DNA of 64,000 nt from Plecoglossus altivelis (GCA_036571765.1 BROE01000002.1:4547809-4611808); one strand, 5' to 3'. Counted from the stretch's first letter, positions 19,700-33,828 are shown. The notes: generated by a model not told the origin, from the sequence alone. A program made the numbers and translations.

Positions 19700-22600
19700 G
19701 CTAAGCTGCAACATCTTATCATCATCGTACTATCACAGCAGCATCCATGTAGGAGACAGAGACAAGGTAATGAGCGCATCTGGAAATGAATTCAGGTCAC
19801 TTCTATTTTCCATATGGTAATTGTAATAAGGAAAACTACATTTCCATAATGACTACACAAGGCAGTTAGAATTAATCAACCAAACCGTAATTCCTTTTGC
19901 CGGTGGAGGAACATGCTCTCACGCATGCTACAATACCTAAGCTCATCTCTGCATCCGTTAAATTCGCCTCACATCTGGGTCTTTCTCTCCCCAGCTGGTT
20001 GTCGTTTTTGTTGTAATTGCACACAAACACCTAGAGGGGGCAGCAGATACACTCTCCTCTTCCGACGTCAAGGTCCACATCAGCATGCTGTCCTGCCCAC
20101 CTGCGTCCCCTCACTCCTGTTGCAGCCCTGGTGTGGGAGAAGGCTGCGGCTTTACAGTGTTGCATTTGTTAACCTTTTTGGCGTTCGACCAGACACCCAA
20201 ACGGCACCCATTGGAAATGACCGTTCAGACCTTTGAACAGTTTTAGTCGAAGGGTTGTGAGGTGGAAGAAGAAACATAGCAAGGGAGAACGCTATTAGCA
20301 CATATCTGTAAAGTGTCATTTCACATCACCGGAGTCGTTATTCACAAACGCATGTTGTTGTCATGGGCACGGCAGGAGCTCGCGCTCAACTCCCCGGTTC
20401 GAATTTGCAACTATCGGACAAGTGTCGAATGTCGCGTGAACTTATAATTGTTGTCCTCCGGACTGCGATGTAGTTTGATGCGCATGTAAGCGAGGCTTTC
20501 GGTTGCTGTTCATGTCATCTTAGCCGTCGTAGCGTGGCCTTTTTAAAAAGGCGAGACAGACTGGCTCCCGGTGCCTTGAACGCGAACGGTAGACTTGACT
20601 AACGTCAATCTTTTCAGGAGACTTCCAAGAACACATCGCTGGGGTTTTTCATCAACGCCTAACACGAAAGTATGATATGATTGTCGTCCTTGTCAACGAA
20701 ATAACTCTCAGGAGATAATGACCAGGAGTCGAACGAATGCTCACTTTTCCACGATTCCGCCTGACAACAAAGCAGGAAGCCATGAAACAGTATCTCAGGG
20801 ATTGGGTGTTTCAGCTGCATAGAGAGTGTTGCACGAACATGTAAAGTGATCTGGGTCTGTAAACAGATGGAAAGCTGCTCCAACAGCAGAACGAAATGGC
20901 ACTTTTCTTTTTGAAGTGCTTCGGTTCTCAACTGTCAGGTTTGGGGAATTATTTGAGGTGGCAGTTCTTCAGAAGGAAACCGACGGAGAGAGACAGGCAA
21001 GATGGAAAAATAATACATGTTGAGATTGAAGATGATTCTTTCTTTCACAAAATATTAGCATTGTTTTCAGGAAATAATATATTTGAATATCTGATCTGAC
21101 AGGGGATTTGAAAATGATAAAACAGCGTCAAGCATGTTGCACTTCATTCTTTCCATGTTTTCGACGACGAAGAACCACTCTGTAAAGATAACGCAATGGC
21201 GGTCTCATTTAAAAGTTGCGCTTTTTACACAGTCACTCGAACACAAAATCCCCATCGTCTGAAAAGAAAACGCCTGCTCGATTCATCTGCCGTGGTAGAA
21301 CAGACAAGCCTCGCGAAAATGACCTGAGGTTATCGAGTCCATCACTGTATCACAGAGAAGGAACGAACGGAGATCAAGACGAATTAGAGTTGGAGCGCGA
21401 GAGAGGGCAGAAAGAAGACGAATTCTAAGAAAGGCAGAAACGCAGTTTGCAAGAAGAGAGGCATCAAAAATAGAGGAACCGAGAGAGGAGACGGAGTGAA
21501 AGCAGTTACAGTAGCAGGATGTGGTGCCATTAAACGGCTTGGAAACTAATGGGCAGGGACGGGCGAGAGAGAGGGAAGGTTTATAATGAGCAACGGAGAA
21601 GAGGAGTGAGAGATCAAGGTGAAGACATGATTGGAGAACAGTCAACCGAGAAGCAAAACTTAACCGGGAGCATCTGAGTGAGACAGGCTTAAATATATAT
21701 TTAAGTTGATAAAGGAGATGTATTGTACAAGAGCCGTGCATTTTGTCCCAAGTATATAATAGAAAGAGAACACATCTCTATTTCCAGGTCTACAGCTGGC
21801 TACGACTCTGATTGACCATCTCCATTGAGTTCGCCGACAAACCTTTTTTTTTTACTTTGCCCGTATTCCAATCATCAACGCCAATCTCGGAGGAAATCGA
21901 TTGGGCCTTTTCCCTTGAAGAACAACCCCTCGACTGGCATGCAACAGTTACTTCATGGGCCTAGCCGGTTGATTGACAGGTCAACCACACCCATAATTGG
22001 TTCAGAGCCCCACTGTGACCAATTTAGCAGGCACCCGCTCTCTGTCCAGACGGGGAAAGCTAGGAAAGTTGTGGTCAGAGTGTTGTTGAGGAGACAAAGG
22101 AAAACTTCTAATACCTCAATTCCTTTCGTGTAGCTTTGGTGAGAGAACTTCGATGACACTTTACTCCAGCTCTACTTTTAACACACCTGGTGTGGTGTGA
22201 CCATTCACCTCACAACTTCCTGGACCAAGTCTTCAAATACATGCAAGCTTACATCTGTACAGAAATGAACGTGTTGTACTGAACTAGCCATTCCTGTACT
22301 GTAATCGTCTTCAAAACACTTTCAACGTTATCGCAATAATAGCAGTCGCAAATGCATCAAGGGGTACGACAGTATTCCGAGGGGAAAAGAAAAGATTAAC
22401 TAGAAAATGAAATTAGTAACTCCCCCATGTTTCTTTACCGTATATTAGCCAACTGGGATTACAGTAAGGACCCCCTAAACACACTCACACAAGTAGAGGT
22501 AGTAGTCATTTATTTATGTTGTCATAAACAATTTGACCAAAAAAAGAATGCACAGAAATATATAACATTCAAGGGTTACATTAAAAGGGAAACTATTGAC

Positions 22601-23250
22601 GCAATGATGTGTAATATTTGAAAGTTATTGGATTCTTAGCTTTGACATATTATACATACTTACCTAAAATAACGTTAATGTAAGATGCAAGACTCACAAC
22701 CGGGTTGAGCCTATTCAGATAAATAAATAAACAAATAAACAAATAAATCAATCAAACGGAAGCAAAAACATTCCTTCCAACACAACAAGGATCGTACCTT
22801 GATCTCGCAGCATGTTTCCTTGTTGTCCGTTGGTGTAGAAATCTCTTTTTACCAGTTAACTAGTTTACCATCACTGCCATTGCCTCTAAGCCACACTAAT
22901 GGTCACTCGATAAACGTTGTTTTTCTTTGAAATGATCGAGCCTTCGCAACGCAACCCTGCTCGCCGCATGTAGAGCGTCGTATATCACACCAGCACAAAC
23001 AAAGTTGTTAACAGGAGCCTGGAGAGGCGAGGCTGAGCAAGTGTCCTAACTACTTACAAGCACCAGTAACATTACCACTGTACGGTGCAATTACAATACA
23101 GCCGACTTTTACAAGATGGCCATCAGCAACGAGTATTTGATTAATGCTATGGCCTCAGGACTTTCACACTGCTGCGGATGGAAACGGTGAAAACAGTTCT
23201 TCAGAGGCAGCTGGCATAGCCCCTGGTCACTCCCCAGAACCAGAATGGTA
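19700..23250. other. No gene seen; one CTCF-like and one PBX/MEIS-like site
   Basis: This is unique non-coding sequence. CACCTAGAGGGGGCAGCAG near 20027-20045 resembles a CTCF core with mismatches. TGATTGACAG at 21970-21979 is the PBX-PREP/MEIS decamer and lies inside a 6-bp-arm inverted repeat (GGTTGA...TCAACC). Open frames here lack splice pairs or coding bias. Confidence 0.35.
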
Positions 23251-23252
23251 AT

Positions 23253-23258
<6 letters not shown>

Positions 23259-23306
<48 letters not shown>

Positions 23307-23500
23307 CAACTGGAAAGTCTGTTTGTGTGAGAGAACGTGAAAGTGTGTGTGAACGTCTGCACGTGGATTGATTGTGAATGCCCCATACGTGTGTGTACTG
23401 TATACCTCCTGTTGATGTGTGGTTTACTGTATGTTTTTGAAGAGTGTGTGTGTGTGTGTGTGTATGCGCGTGTGTGTGTGTGATGGGGGGGGGTGTGTGT
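23259..23500. repeat. (GT)n microsatellites
   Basis: A pure GT run to about 23305 is followed by a second GT-rich run at about 23442-23500 that ends in a G homopolymer. Confidence 0.95.
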
Positions 23501-23789
23501 ACAGTTTACAGTGTGTCAAGGGACCAGACATTCGCCGGTAGTGTTTGCAGCCTCCGGCCAGCAGACTTAAAGCACAATTAATGTGATCCTCTACCCCTCC
23601 TCTCTCTCAGCCAACACACACTTTATCTGTCGTACGTCCGTTAATCTAATCAGTTGAAGGAATTGCTCTCTCGCCTTCTCTTTAACTGTGTGTCTCTCTT
23701 CCTTCCCCTCTCCCCCCTCCCCTCCCCCTCTTTTCTATCTCAGCTGCAGTCGCCCAGTGAGGGATGTTTAAAGAAAGTCCAAGCTGCAG

Positions 23790-24065
23790 AGCCTAAATTC
23801 AAGGCAAAACGTGCTTTGAAATCCCAATTCTAGCGCTGGCTGTTTGCCTAGCGCGTATTGGGTTCATGGGTTGAAGAGTACACATGCTGTTGGCTTAGAC
23901 TAAATGCATCTTAAACGCTGTTCCAAATGAACCCGCTCCAATTTTTTCATTTGTTTCATTGACAAGGATCCATTTGGTAATGGTAATTTGCGGCTTATGA
24001 AAAATGGGAGGGAAAGTACCGAGGCCGAACTAGCAGCGCTGTGTTTTGCAGACGATTAGCCGTGT
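23790..24065. promoter_or_regulatory. Candidate conserved non-coding element
   Basis: A repeat-free, AT-balanced stretch rich in ATTTG, CATTTG and TAATGGTAATTTG-type motifs. It resembles vertebrate conserved non-coding DNA and codes for nothing. The call rests on appearance only. Confidence 0.2.
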
Positions 24066-24999
24066 CGCAAACCACCACACTGGAATTTGTCAGACTTCAC
24101 TTTGCAAGTTCAGGAGTCAAACAGCCCTTGTTTACCCTTTACAAATTGCACTCTCTTGTAGCCGTGTAGCTGTGAAATTAAAACTAAAAATATCCCCCAC
24201 AAAAGTCTATTAAAAACGCCCAAAGCAAAGACTTCAAAGAGCTCAGTGAAATGAGTAGCAATCAGATTTGTTTTCTTTCTGTCTGAGACCAAATCAGGGA
24301 CCTGTTGCATTGTTTGCCTGGTATGAGAATATCCTTCTTTCTTTCTTTCTTTCTTTTTTAAAGAACACAACAGTCAGTACTCTGCTCCGATGCTCAGGGA
24401 GTTGTAGATTAAACATCACCATGGAAACCCCTTAAAAACTCTTTCACGATTCATTTTGATACCAAACGGATAATCTTGACAGCTTTACAATTTGTTGTCT
24501 AAGCATCCTCATATGTAAGTGCTTCTTTTATTCATCGGCTGCCTGAAAGTGGGCTGTTCTCTCCATGGCCTCCCTTAGGCTGAACACTCGAGCCATTCAT
24601 GAAAAATTGATCCGTTCTCATGGAGGGCTTTACGAACACTCTCAGGTCTGCTCCTTCACAATGTTTGGGGGGGGAGGGGGGGGCGAACGAGAGCAGAGGT
24701 TTTTTGAGGCCATGTCTCAGATCGAGTTCGATCGTTTGGCAATCGTCTGTGGATCGTCTGTGGATCGTGCTGCTGTTTACAGTTCCCGTGACACGTTTGT
24801 TCATCATACGCACACGTACAATGAGTTAGGAGGACGAGATGGTGTTTACGTGGTCACGGTTGGTCAGGAGGAGATGTACCACCGTTTAACGGTTGTTCAG
24901 GAGGACGAGATCAAGTCTGATAGTAGCTCAAGTCAACCTGATAGCTTCTCAACACTGTTGGATAGACTTGAAGCTGTCGAAGCACAGCTCTGAGCAGAT

Positions 25000-27270
25000 C
25001 GAAAATAAAGGCTGAATTTACTGCATGGCTCTTCTAGGTTGTGTTGACGTGATGTTGTTCACTTGAAAGAATCTTCTGATATAATATCTGATATTATGGA
25101 TGAAAAAAATACTTTCTACTGTGCGAAACAAAACGTCTCAAATACACAACACATTTTATTTGGCAAAATCAATAACCGACAAGATGGTACCCTCTGCAAC
25201 TTTTCACAATAAAGCCATCCTAATTGTGGGCCGTAATTGCAACAGTCACAAATCTGATTACTCGCCGAAAGTTTTATCGATCCAGGTGACGTCAAGTTGC
25301 TGTCTGAACGAGGCACGCGGAGGCTTGAATCTGAGAGCGTCGAGAGAATTATGATGTGAGGTACATTGATTCATTCAGAAAGAAGCTGAATATAAAACAG
25401 ACTATTTTCCGATGGTCCGTGTTGCCATAAAATACAATTCCGTTCAGCAAAACGATGGGACATTCATTTGTAACTGCACCTATGACTTATCCCTGTTATC
25501 GACTAATGTTAATCCAATGATCCATGATTGATGCAATGGACAGCTTTGATCCCTACAGCATATTTATACCTACAAGTCATGAACATTTTTCCAGATGTTT
25601 TTGTTCCTGTTATCGTCTTTGACAAAAGGATTGTTCCTCTGTGCAGTTTGCCTGGTCACCAGGACCACACCAATCCAGAAACAAACTCAAATTCCATTCA
25701 CACTTCTCAAACCACCTTCCCCTCTACCTCGTAGACTTTCGATCTCAGATGCGGGCATGAGTGCGTGCGCGAAAGAGAATGTTTATGGTGTTTTGAGGAA
25801 GAATAATGACGCGCTACTGACAAACACCTGATGATGTTGGCGCCACACCATTTACAGTTTTCACACCCAAAGCTAGTTTGAAGAACAAGGTCACTGGACT
25901 GAATTGCCACAGCTTGGTCAGGCCCCAGAGGCACGACTGTGTTTTTGTTCATGTGTGCGATTACGGTGATGCGTAGCCCGCGGTGTCGTCTATTCTGAAA
26001 GTAGATCTGGAAATGGACCGAGCTAAAGGAGACAAGAAGATCTTGTACACTGCATCAGAAATACGGTTCTGAAGCTGACGAGCTCACGATCGGTTCCGGT
26101 ATGTATTAAAGTATGTGCTCAAACCTCAAAAGAAAGCGCATTTAAAATGACCACGACAACCCCAGCTAAAACTCGCACTTGCAGTCCAATGGCGAAGGCT
26201 CAACTCTTTTGTGATGCGTCGGAAAGATGTTGTAAGGAAAATGGATGTGTGCCCCAATTTCCGCATTCAAATCAGACTTTCGAGTCAAAAATTGAACGGC
26301 TTTGGATACGACGTTGTCATGTCATTTCCAAAGATTAAATCGGGTTACTTGTCTCTGCATAGGCGGGAACTGACAGTTGGAGTTTTTGCTCAGCTATAAG
26401 AAATCAATTCTCAATTCTCTGCTTCCCTTGTCCCTGCAGGGCAAAACTCATGGCGAAGCCTTGAAATCCTATTTAATAATCAGGCATGGAAAACATGCTC
26501 AGCGCATGGATAATAGACTATTATATAATGTGATTACAAAAGGAGCAGATAAGCTTGAAACAGTAATTGAAATATCATTCACACATTGCACATACATAAA
26601 AACCAGTCTTGCTTATATCCGGGATTGGATTTACAGGAAAACGTTTTCCATTATCTCTGCTCTTTTCTGTGGGCATTGCATGAAGATGTGTAGCATCTCA
26701 AGTCACTGGCAATCGAAGATGTCTATCAAATTAGGTGACTGGCAAATTAATCTTACTTTACCACAGGGAAAGTGGAATCATGTTAGTGTTGATCGATTTA
26801 CGCTTGTGTGTACTGGCTGCTACACAATGTTACAAAATACTGATTTAGCCCAATTTATTGGGGCGGAACATAGCTATGAAGATTAATTCATTTTGTCACC
26901 AATGATTCAATTTGTGTGTGTTTCCCATCAGTTTCATTATACGATGTTTTCAAAAGTACACAGTGCACACAAACCTCCCCGCACACCCCATGCCATGTAT
27001 TTTCTGATTCGTTCTATAAACCAAGTGCTGTCTTTAAAAAACTCCTTCAAGGTCTGTAACCTCTTTGATTGCGCCCCAACATAAGGCTGCTGTGTTTGGA
27101 GAGACAGTAGACCTCCCAGTGGTAGACCTCAGACGCGCTCGACTCAAAGAAAACCACCAACGCTGACGAGGCTAGTCTAACAGGGGGTGCAGTCACCTTT
27201 GGAGAGATGGGTTACCCAAGCTGTGTGAATCCCAGGTAGGTGAAGGGCTAATGGTGGAGAAAATACTCCA
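25000..27270. other. No gene seen
   Basis: A 169-codon frame at 26377-26886 (+) is the only sizeable one. It is AT-rich, lacks third-position bias and shows no motif I know. The region 26440-26560 reads like conserved non-coding DNA. Confidence 0.35.
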
Positions 27271-27273
27271 AAC

Positions 27274-27275
<2 letters not shown>

Positions 27276-27328
<53 letters not shown>

Positions 27329-27460
27329 TTCCTCTCTCTCCGTCGTTCTCTCTCTTCTTCTCTCCCTCTCTCTCTGTTTTGCTCCCTCTCTCTGTGTCGT
27401 TCTCCCTCTTCTTCTCTCCCTCTCTCTCTGTTTTGCTCCCTCTCTCTGTGCTGCCTCGGT
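27276..27460. repeat. CT-rich polypyrimidine tract
   Basis: A pure (CT)n run to about 27322, then two copies of a longer CT-rich segment (about 54 bp apart) containing GTTTTGCTCCCTCTCTCTGTG. Confidence 0.9.
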
Positions 27461-28610
27461 TCTGCACTGCTCCATTCTTCATTTCCCTCCTCTCGATCTG
27501 CTTTATGGTCTTCGCCATCAATATCACCTGTATGCTTCGTCCCTCTTGTAACTCTCTACCTCCTCTCCCTCTCTGCTACTCTACCAGCGATGTCTTTTGT
27601 TCTCTCACAGCTCCACTCACTCAGTGCCACAAACACGCGGGGTGGCAAAAGGACGCGCTATCACATTCGACTCTATAGTCTCAGAAGTATCACTCCAGCT
27701 CAAACTGATGGTTGGGGCACGACGGAAACTTGACCACTAGAGAAACTCGCGACATGCCGTGCCTGCAAGCCTCATCTGCCGTGTGCTCCGTATATGCCGT
27801 CTAGCTACATTGGTGCGATTGTTAGGGAGAACTTTTTACCTCAGGCGAAAGTTTGTACGTTGTCTTTTTGCACGGTTGCCATTTCTTTTCTTTAGTTTTC
27901 GTAATTTTTTTTTAAATCTCTTTATTACTGGGCCGTCTGTGTATTAAGGAACTCGTCTTTTTACCTGTCTGACCAAAGTTCTCATTTCTCTTTGTCGTTT
28001 TTTCTCAGTGTGTATTCGTAGACTGCAATTGACACTGACTGCTTATCGCTAGTCTCATGCGTTGAGACTCACAAGATGCTGAGAGCTAGAGGTTTCGAGC
28101 GTTTGGAGGTGTAGATTTAAGGTGCGCGAGACGGCGGGAGATACGGGAAAACATAGATGGAAACAGATATGAAAGAGAAGCGTCTAAAAATATTTCATTT
28201 CATTACGGGAAAGTTGTAACAATAGAATCCTGGGAAGCCCAGCAAATTGGTTCCCAAGACATTTGTTCTTTGAAGAGATACAAGAATTCAACAAGTCGGT
28301 CTCGACTGCTGCAATGTTTTTAGGTCAAAACCCCTTAACAAAAAAAAACCCAAAACGTAACCCAGCGAAACACTAATCTTTAGAACAATGTCAAGTAGAA
28401 CTGTGAAGCTTGTTTACACTACCGTTTGAATGTTTAATGGGCACATTGTGGGCTATTGTCATTGTGGTCTCTTTGATGGCACAGTCGAAAGAAGACGTCT
28501 ACAGATGGTGTCAGACTAAGGCAAGAGAGACTCATGAAAAGAGAAGGTTGCAGGTTTGTTATTCACTCTGTAGACTGGCATGCAGTGACTCAGAGGGATC
28601 GAAAATGAAA

Positions 28611-28775
28611 GAAAGAGAGAGAGACAGAGAGAGAGATAGACAGAGAGATAGAGAGAGAGAGAGAGAGAGACAGAGAGAGAGAGAGAGACAGAGAGACAGA
28701 GAGAGAGAGAGAGAGAAAGAGAGATAGAGAGAGACAGAGAGAGAGATAGACAGAGAGACAGAGAGAGATAGAGAG

Positions 28776-28806
<31 letters not shown>

Positions 28807-28810
28807 GAGA
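28611..28810. repeat. GA-rich purine tract
   Basis: About 200 bases of GAGA, GACA and GATA units ending in (GAAA)n. Confidence 0.95.
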
Positions 28811-28865
28811 GTGTTGAACTCTCAGCTGTCAGAATTAGGATTTTGAGGCATTTGCATCAGTTTAT

Positions 28866-29075
28866 ATGTGATGGACTACATGTATGTAAAGGCTACTTGT
28901 ATGTGAAGGACTATATGTATGTGAAGGCTACTTGTATGTGAAGGACTACATGTATGTGAAGGCTACTTGTATGTGAAGGACTATATGTATGTGAAGGCTA
29001 CTTGTATGTGAAGGACTACATGTATGTGAAGGCCTACATGTAAATGAAAGGCTACATGTATGCGAAAGCTACATG
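28866..29075. repeat. 35-bp composite minisatellite (18+17 bp half-units)
   Basis: GGCTACTTGT recurs at 28891, 28926, 28961 and 28996, exactly 35 bases apart. Each 35-bp unit is made of two related halves, TATGTGAAGGACTACATG and TATGTGAAGGCTACTTG. Degenerate half-units continue to about 29075. Confidence 0.95.
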
Positions 29076-29224
29076 CATGTGTAGTATATTCCTTTCTCTT
29101 GTCGTCCAGCAAACACTCCTTTCTCCTATACAGCAGAGGAAGTCTGCGTGCTTCAGCCAATGAAATGCATCGCATCTTCTCAGTCCAAAAGATGTAAAGG
29201 AATTTAATAGTCTGTGATTAAAGG

Positions 29225-29420
29225 GCAACATAATACAAACTTAAATGAATGTACTTAACAAGCAGCTCACTTGATGCCAGATTATTGAGGTTAAATCATT
29301 TATCGTAATGATTATTTTAATAACATGCCAGATTAATGCAGACAAGAAACTTCCTTGTTAATATATAGACTGGGAATGATTTCATCGTCGCCACTATAAT
29401 TTCCTGCTTCGAATCTATGT
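29225..29420. promoter_or_regulatory. Candidate conserved non-coding element, AT-rich
   Basis: An AT-rich, repeat-free stretch with ATTA/TAAT cores (for example GTAATGATTATTTTAATAAC and CAGATTAATGCAG). It suggests a homeodomain-responsive enhancer. Conservation is untested. Confidence 0.25.
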
Positions 29421-30239
29421 AACAAGTTACATACTTCCAAATGGCACCAGCAGTTTCCTGTGTCCTCCATCTCCATCGTATTAGGACACATTAAGAGACA
29501 CATTAGCATAATAGTTTAATCAAACAAACAAAAGCTGTTTTCTGGAGTAATGGCTCATAAACTGAAAGAGAGGAATTGTATGGTTTATGACTAACGGTAA
29601 CAATTACACGTATAAACATTGTAAAAACACTTAACTGTCCATTAGAAACCGTCCAAATTTATTCGTATAGATTCATTTATAATCTACCCGTTTTTCCAGG
29701 CCGAGAGAGTGCGTGCGCGTGTGTAAGAGAGAGACACAGAGAGAGTCTGTTAAAGCGAGCAGGGCAGCAGCAATTAAGAAAGCAAAACATTCCACAATAG
29801 ATACTGGGGAGAAAGGAAGTGATGAATCTGTATTTTCCACTAAGGAGACTGGCTCTGGCCTTGGACAAACGTGGATGTGTCTTATTCTGAGGGCTGGAGA
29901 TCTGCACGGATGCTTCATGTCAGAGCGACATCAAGGCTGTGCGTTTAAGGCCACGAGGTGGTTTCTCAACGGAGTGTTTTCGCACCGACTGAAAAGGCAC
30001 GACAGGATCTGGAGCCTTTTATTAGTATCATGGTGCCATATCACACATTTGATCCAAGCAGGCTGTGATCCTACGTGCAGTCGGTTGAAAGGACAGTGTT
30101 CAACAAGGCGCATTAAAAATAAATACAGTTTATACTGCCATCGAGTTTGGCATATGGTTCCACTAGAGGGAGTGCCTCTCTCTCTCTCTGTCGTTTGTGG
30201 TTCCTGCACCTCCCTCTCCTTTTTTGTAGGTCAGGAAAG

Positions 30240-30306
30240 AACGAGAGAGAGAGAGAGACACAGACAGACAGAGAGAGAGAGCGAGAGAGAAAGTGAGAGA
30301 GAGAGA
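30240..30306. repeat. (GA)n microsatellite
   Basis: GA run with CAGACA interruptions. Confidence 0.9.
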
Positions 30307-30695
30307 TGGTCTCACAGTCTGTTTGTCTTCGTTGTTGCATGGAGGGACTTAAGAAAGAGAGGAAACAGGATCCGGTATAGGCTTCATCCACCATTGCTCC
30401 ACATGACAGGTATGTTAGCCTGTTCTAACTGCCCTCTACCTCCTCCACCTGTTCTGGAAGAGAGATGGCCCCACTACTCCCTCCCACACCCTCACACCTT
30501 CCACCTCTCTTCGTCCCCCTGACCTGGTGATGGAGCTCCACGCCAGGCTTGATGGCCCGGAGGCCAAAAGTCATTTTATTCTGCAGTTGTCACCCGGCTG
30601 TTACCTTGTAACTCACTGAAGCGACTATAGCCTCTCCGGTGATTTGATTGGCTCCACTGCCGGGGCAGTGCAGTTCCAGCTTCAGCTGTTTTAGG

Positions 30696-30840
30696 GGTTA
30701 GCGTTAGCATTCCGTCGCGGGCGCCTCGTCTATTCTCGAACGCTTTGCGAGTGGAAGGAGCGCTGTTCTGACAGCAGCCATCTTCATGTGTCGTCGCCGA
30801 AACTCTTTGTCATTATCAGCCATGTTCGGGGACGTTGGCG
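30696..30840. promoter_or_regulatory. CpG-dense patch with YY1-like site
   Basis: About 17 CpG dinucleotides occur in about 145 bases, far more than in neighbouring DNA. GCAGCCATCTT at 30774-30784 differs by one base from the YY1 consensus GCCGCCATNTT. It could be a small unmethylated promoter, but I find no following coding exon on either strand. Confidence 0.3.
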
Positions 30841-32208
30841 GTAGGTTCAAGATTGGACGGGTAAAGAAATACTGTGGGAAATGAATGAGAAACGATAGCT
30901 ATAAATGAAGTTCTTGAGAAGATTTAAAAGACTATACACTGACAACTCTAGTTGCCTATTTAAACCAGGGAGTATTGCCCTGGTGCACTGTGGGAATCTC
31001 AGTTTCATACACAGGAACTCAACCGTACAATCAATTTCCAACACATCATGAGGATTTGCTCTGCAGACTACAACGCGAAGCTCTGCAATCGGTTTCCTGG
31101 CCGTATATTGAAATCAAACAATTTAGTTGCAGTTCTTTTCTACTGTATTATAACTTTTCCAGAACGTTCCGGTTTCCTGAACAGTAGGACATTGTCGTAG
31201 ACTCACAACTTCAGGCTCGATGTAGTCTGGGTCTTTGTTGCCTTTTTTTGTTATTGCACAGGATGAATCTTGAAACGACTCCCGTTACATCGAAACAGCA
31301 AGACTATCTGCTGAAGGATGGTCAAACCAAGGGAGAAACGGATTTTTCTTCATGATGAAGCCCTTTGTGGTGACATTGATATCACACCTTTCACTGGGAG
31401 TAAAACATTGCTGGATCAGTACTATGGATTTCAGACAGAAGGCTCAGTTGCTTGTGTTCTACGTTCCCAAAGAAAGACGTTAATGATATGACAGGCTGAC
31501 AAAGCAAAACCGTGGAACTTTAGGTTGTTGTGTTGTTACTTTTAAGTTGCTGTGCTTGTTTCGAATAGACTTCAGCATTGTAGCAGTTCAATTTGAAACG
31601 TTTTACTACACTGTGCTTTATACTTTAAAGGACTGCCAAAAGACAAGCAGTTTACTATCAAGATATCCCAAACACATATCCACTGGCATATTCAGCATAC
31701 GATTCACGAACAATCCCAAGTAACACTTCCTAAAACATCTATTATAGCCAACCAGCTATTAAGCGCTTCTAGACAACCTTTTGCCAAAACTGTCAGAACC
31801 ACTGGACACAAACCTCCAAACAACTCTAAAACAAGTTGAGAACCAGTATTTGGTCAGCAAACCACCCCTGGGTAGGAAAGGATGTTCTTGCCAAAGCAGA
31901 GCTGAGGGGCATCTCCAGGGTTAGCCTCACACTGCCCTGTCACAACCTCGTCTGGTCCCGCACACTGTTTCCACACTATGACACTGCATCTTATCTATCA
32001 ACAGTGAAAGCGTCCCCCTAGCGATGCCCCCTTAGAGACAGCCGTGGGCTCCTCTCTGTCCCCTGGCAAAGAGCCTCACCTCCTGCTCCAAGATCCAGGG
32101 TTGACACATCCTCAATAGGTTCATCACCTTTACCCTTACTGCTGAATATGCATCAGATAGGCTGATGTCTCCTGAGAGATGTGGACCCACGTCCCTCTCC
32201 ACCTACAA

Positions 32209-32868
32209 ACAGTCTCACACACACATTCACACACAGTCACACACACAGACCACACACACAGTCACACGCACACAGTCACACACCCACAGTCACACACCAC
32301 ACTACATACAGCCACAGCCACACACACTGCACAGAGTCACATACACTACACACAGTCACACACCCACAGTCACACACCACACTACACCCACACACACACC
32401 CACAGTCACACACACTACACACAGTCACACACCACACTACACCCACACACACACACACACACTACACACCCACATCCACACACCAAACTACACTCAAACA
32501 CACACCCACAGTCACAGAGCACACAACACAGTCCCACACCCACAGTCACACACCACCTTACACACAGTCACACACACAAACACAACACACTACACCCACA
32601 GCCACACACACTACACACCCACAGTCACACACACATACCCACAGTCACACACCGCACTACACACAGTCACACACCCACACACACCTCCACAGTCACACAC
32701 CACACTACACACAGTCACCCACACACACACACCCACACACACTACACACAGTCACCCACCCACACACACTACACACAGTCACACACACACACACACACTA
32801 CACACAGTCACACACACTACACACAGTCACACACACACACACACACACACTATACACAGTCACACACC
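32209..32868. repeat. CA-rich satellite with CACAGTCACACAC units
   Basis: About 660 bases built from CACACAGTCACACAC and CACACTACACACAG units of variable length. All three + frames are open because the repeat lacks stops, so the long H/T-rich translations are not proteins. Confidence 0.95.
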
Positions 32869-33828
32869 CGCACAGCAGATTCTTCGGGGCCGCCTGAAGA
32901 CACAAGGAACCTCCCTTTCCATGACAGATGGGAAATGTGTACTGAGAGCTAAACTCCAAAGCAGGAGGAGCCCCTTGGTAGCAGCTAGTGGCGGTGTCTT
33001 AAAAGTGTTTAATGCACTTGCAGAACCACTCTGGAGCTCTCCGAGGGGATGGTTATTAAAAGTTAGCAGCTTCTGCAATGACACCTTTTCTTTTTCGGCT
33101 TGTAGCTTTAGACTTTGGCGTTGTTTTTTTGTGTGTTTTTTTGTGTTGTTTTTTTTGTGTGTGTGTTTTATTTTTTTCTTGGTGATTGCCACGAGGGAAA
33201 GAATTTTAATGAGGTTTATTTACTCACAGGCTTTTTGTGTTATTCCGGCTTTCATTTAGTGTCGAGTCTCCCTCAAGGTTCTCATTTTACTTTAATCAGC
33301 CATGTGAATATCTTGTGTTGTAACGTACATCCATATTTACCTGTCAAAAAACCCTGTCGAGAAAATAAATCTATAATTAAAACTCCTTGCTAGAGTGTGT
33401 GGAGCTCATTAGCGTTCTGGACCTAAACTGACATCTTTACCAGCACAGTCCATGAAGGGTCTAATCGTCCAGTAATGAGAGCTTGAGTAGGGGATCCTTC
33501 ATGTCTCCTGCAAGGTGAGGGATAAAACAAGCTGACGCTGGCTATCAGAGAACCAATGGCCTTTGACAGAGCTACTGAGGGTATGATGGATAAGGTTAAT
33601 GGGGTAGCGCTAGAAGAAGGAACAAAAGACTCAAGGTGTCTGCATAAGAGCAACAGCCTTCGTAAGCAGTCCACGTGGGTGATAACTCACAGGTGAGGGT
33701 GAGGTTTGAGACCGCAGTGATATCGATAACACTTTATTCTGTAACATTTCACTCAGGGTGAGGACTTTCATGGGCAAATGGGATTTAACATTTCAAAGGA
33801 AAGAATTGAATCAAAGAATGACAATTAC

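Noticed and set aside
24565..24993. 142-codon + frame with a poly-G segment
   Set aside because: Contains a G homopolymer and short internal duplications. No domain or splice context.
26377..26886. 169-codon + frame
   Set aside because: AT-rich with no third-position bias or known motif. It looks more like non-coding conserved DNA.
29713..30522. 270-codon + frame
   Set aside because: About a third is GA and CT simple repeat; the rest lacks coding bias.
32165..33259. Very long open frames (up to 364 codons) of H/T/S-rich protein
   Set aside because: They are translations of the CACAGTCACACAC satellite, which lacks stop codons in all three frames.
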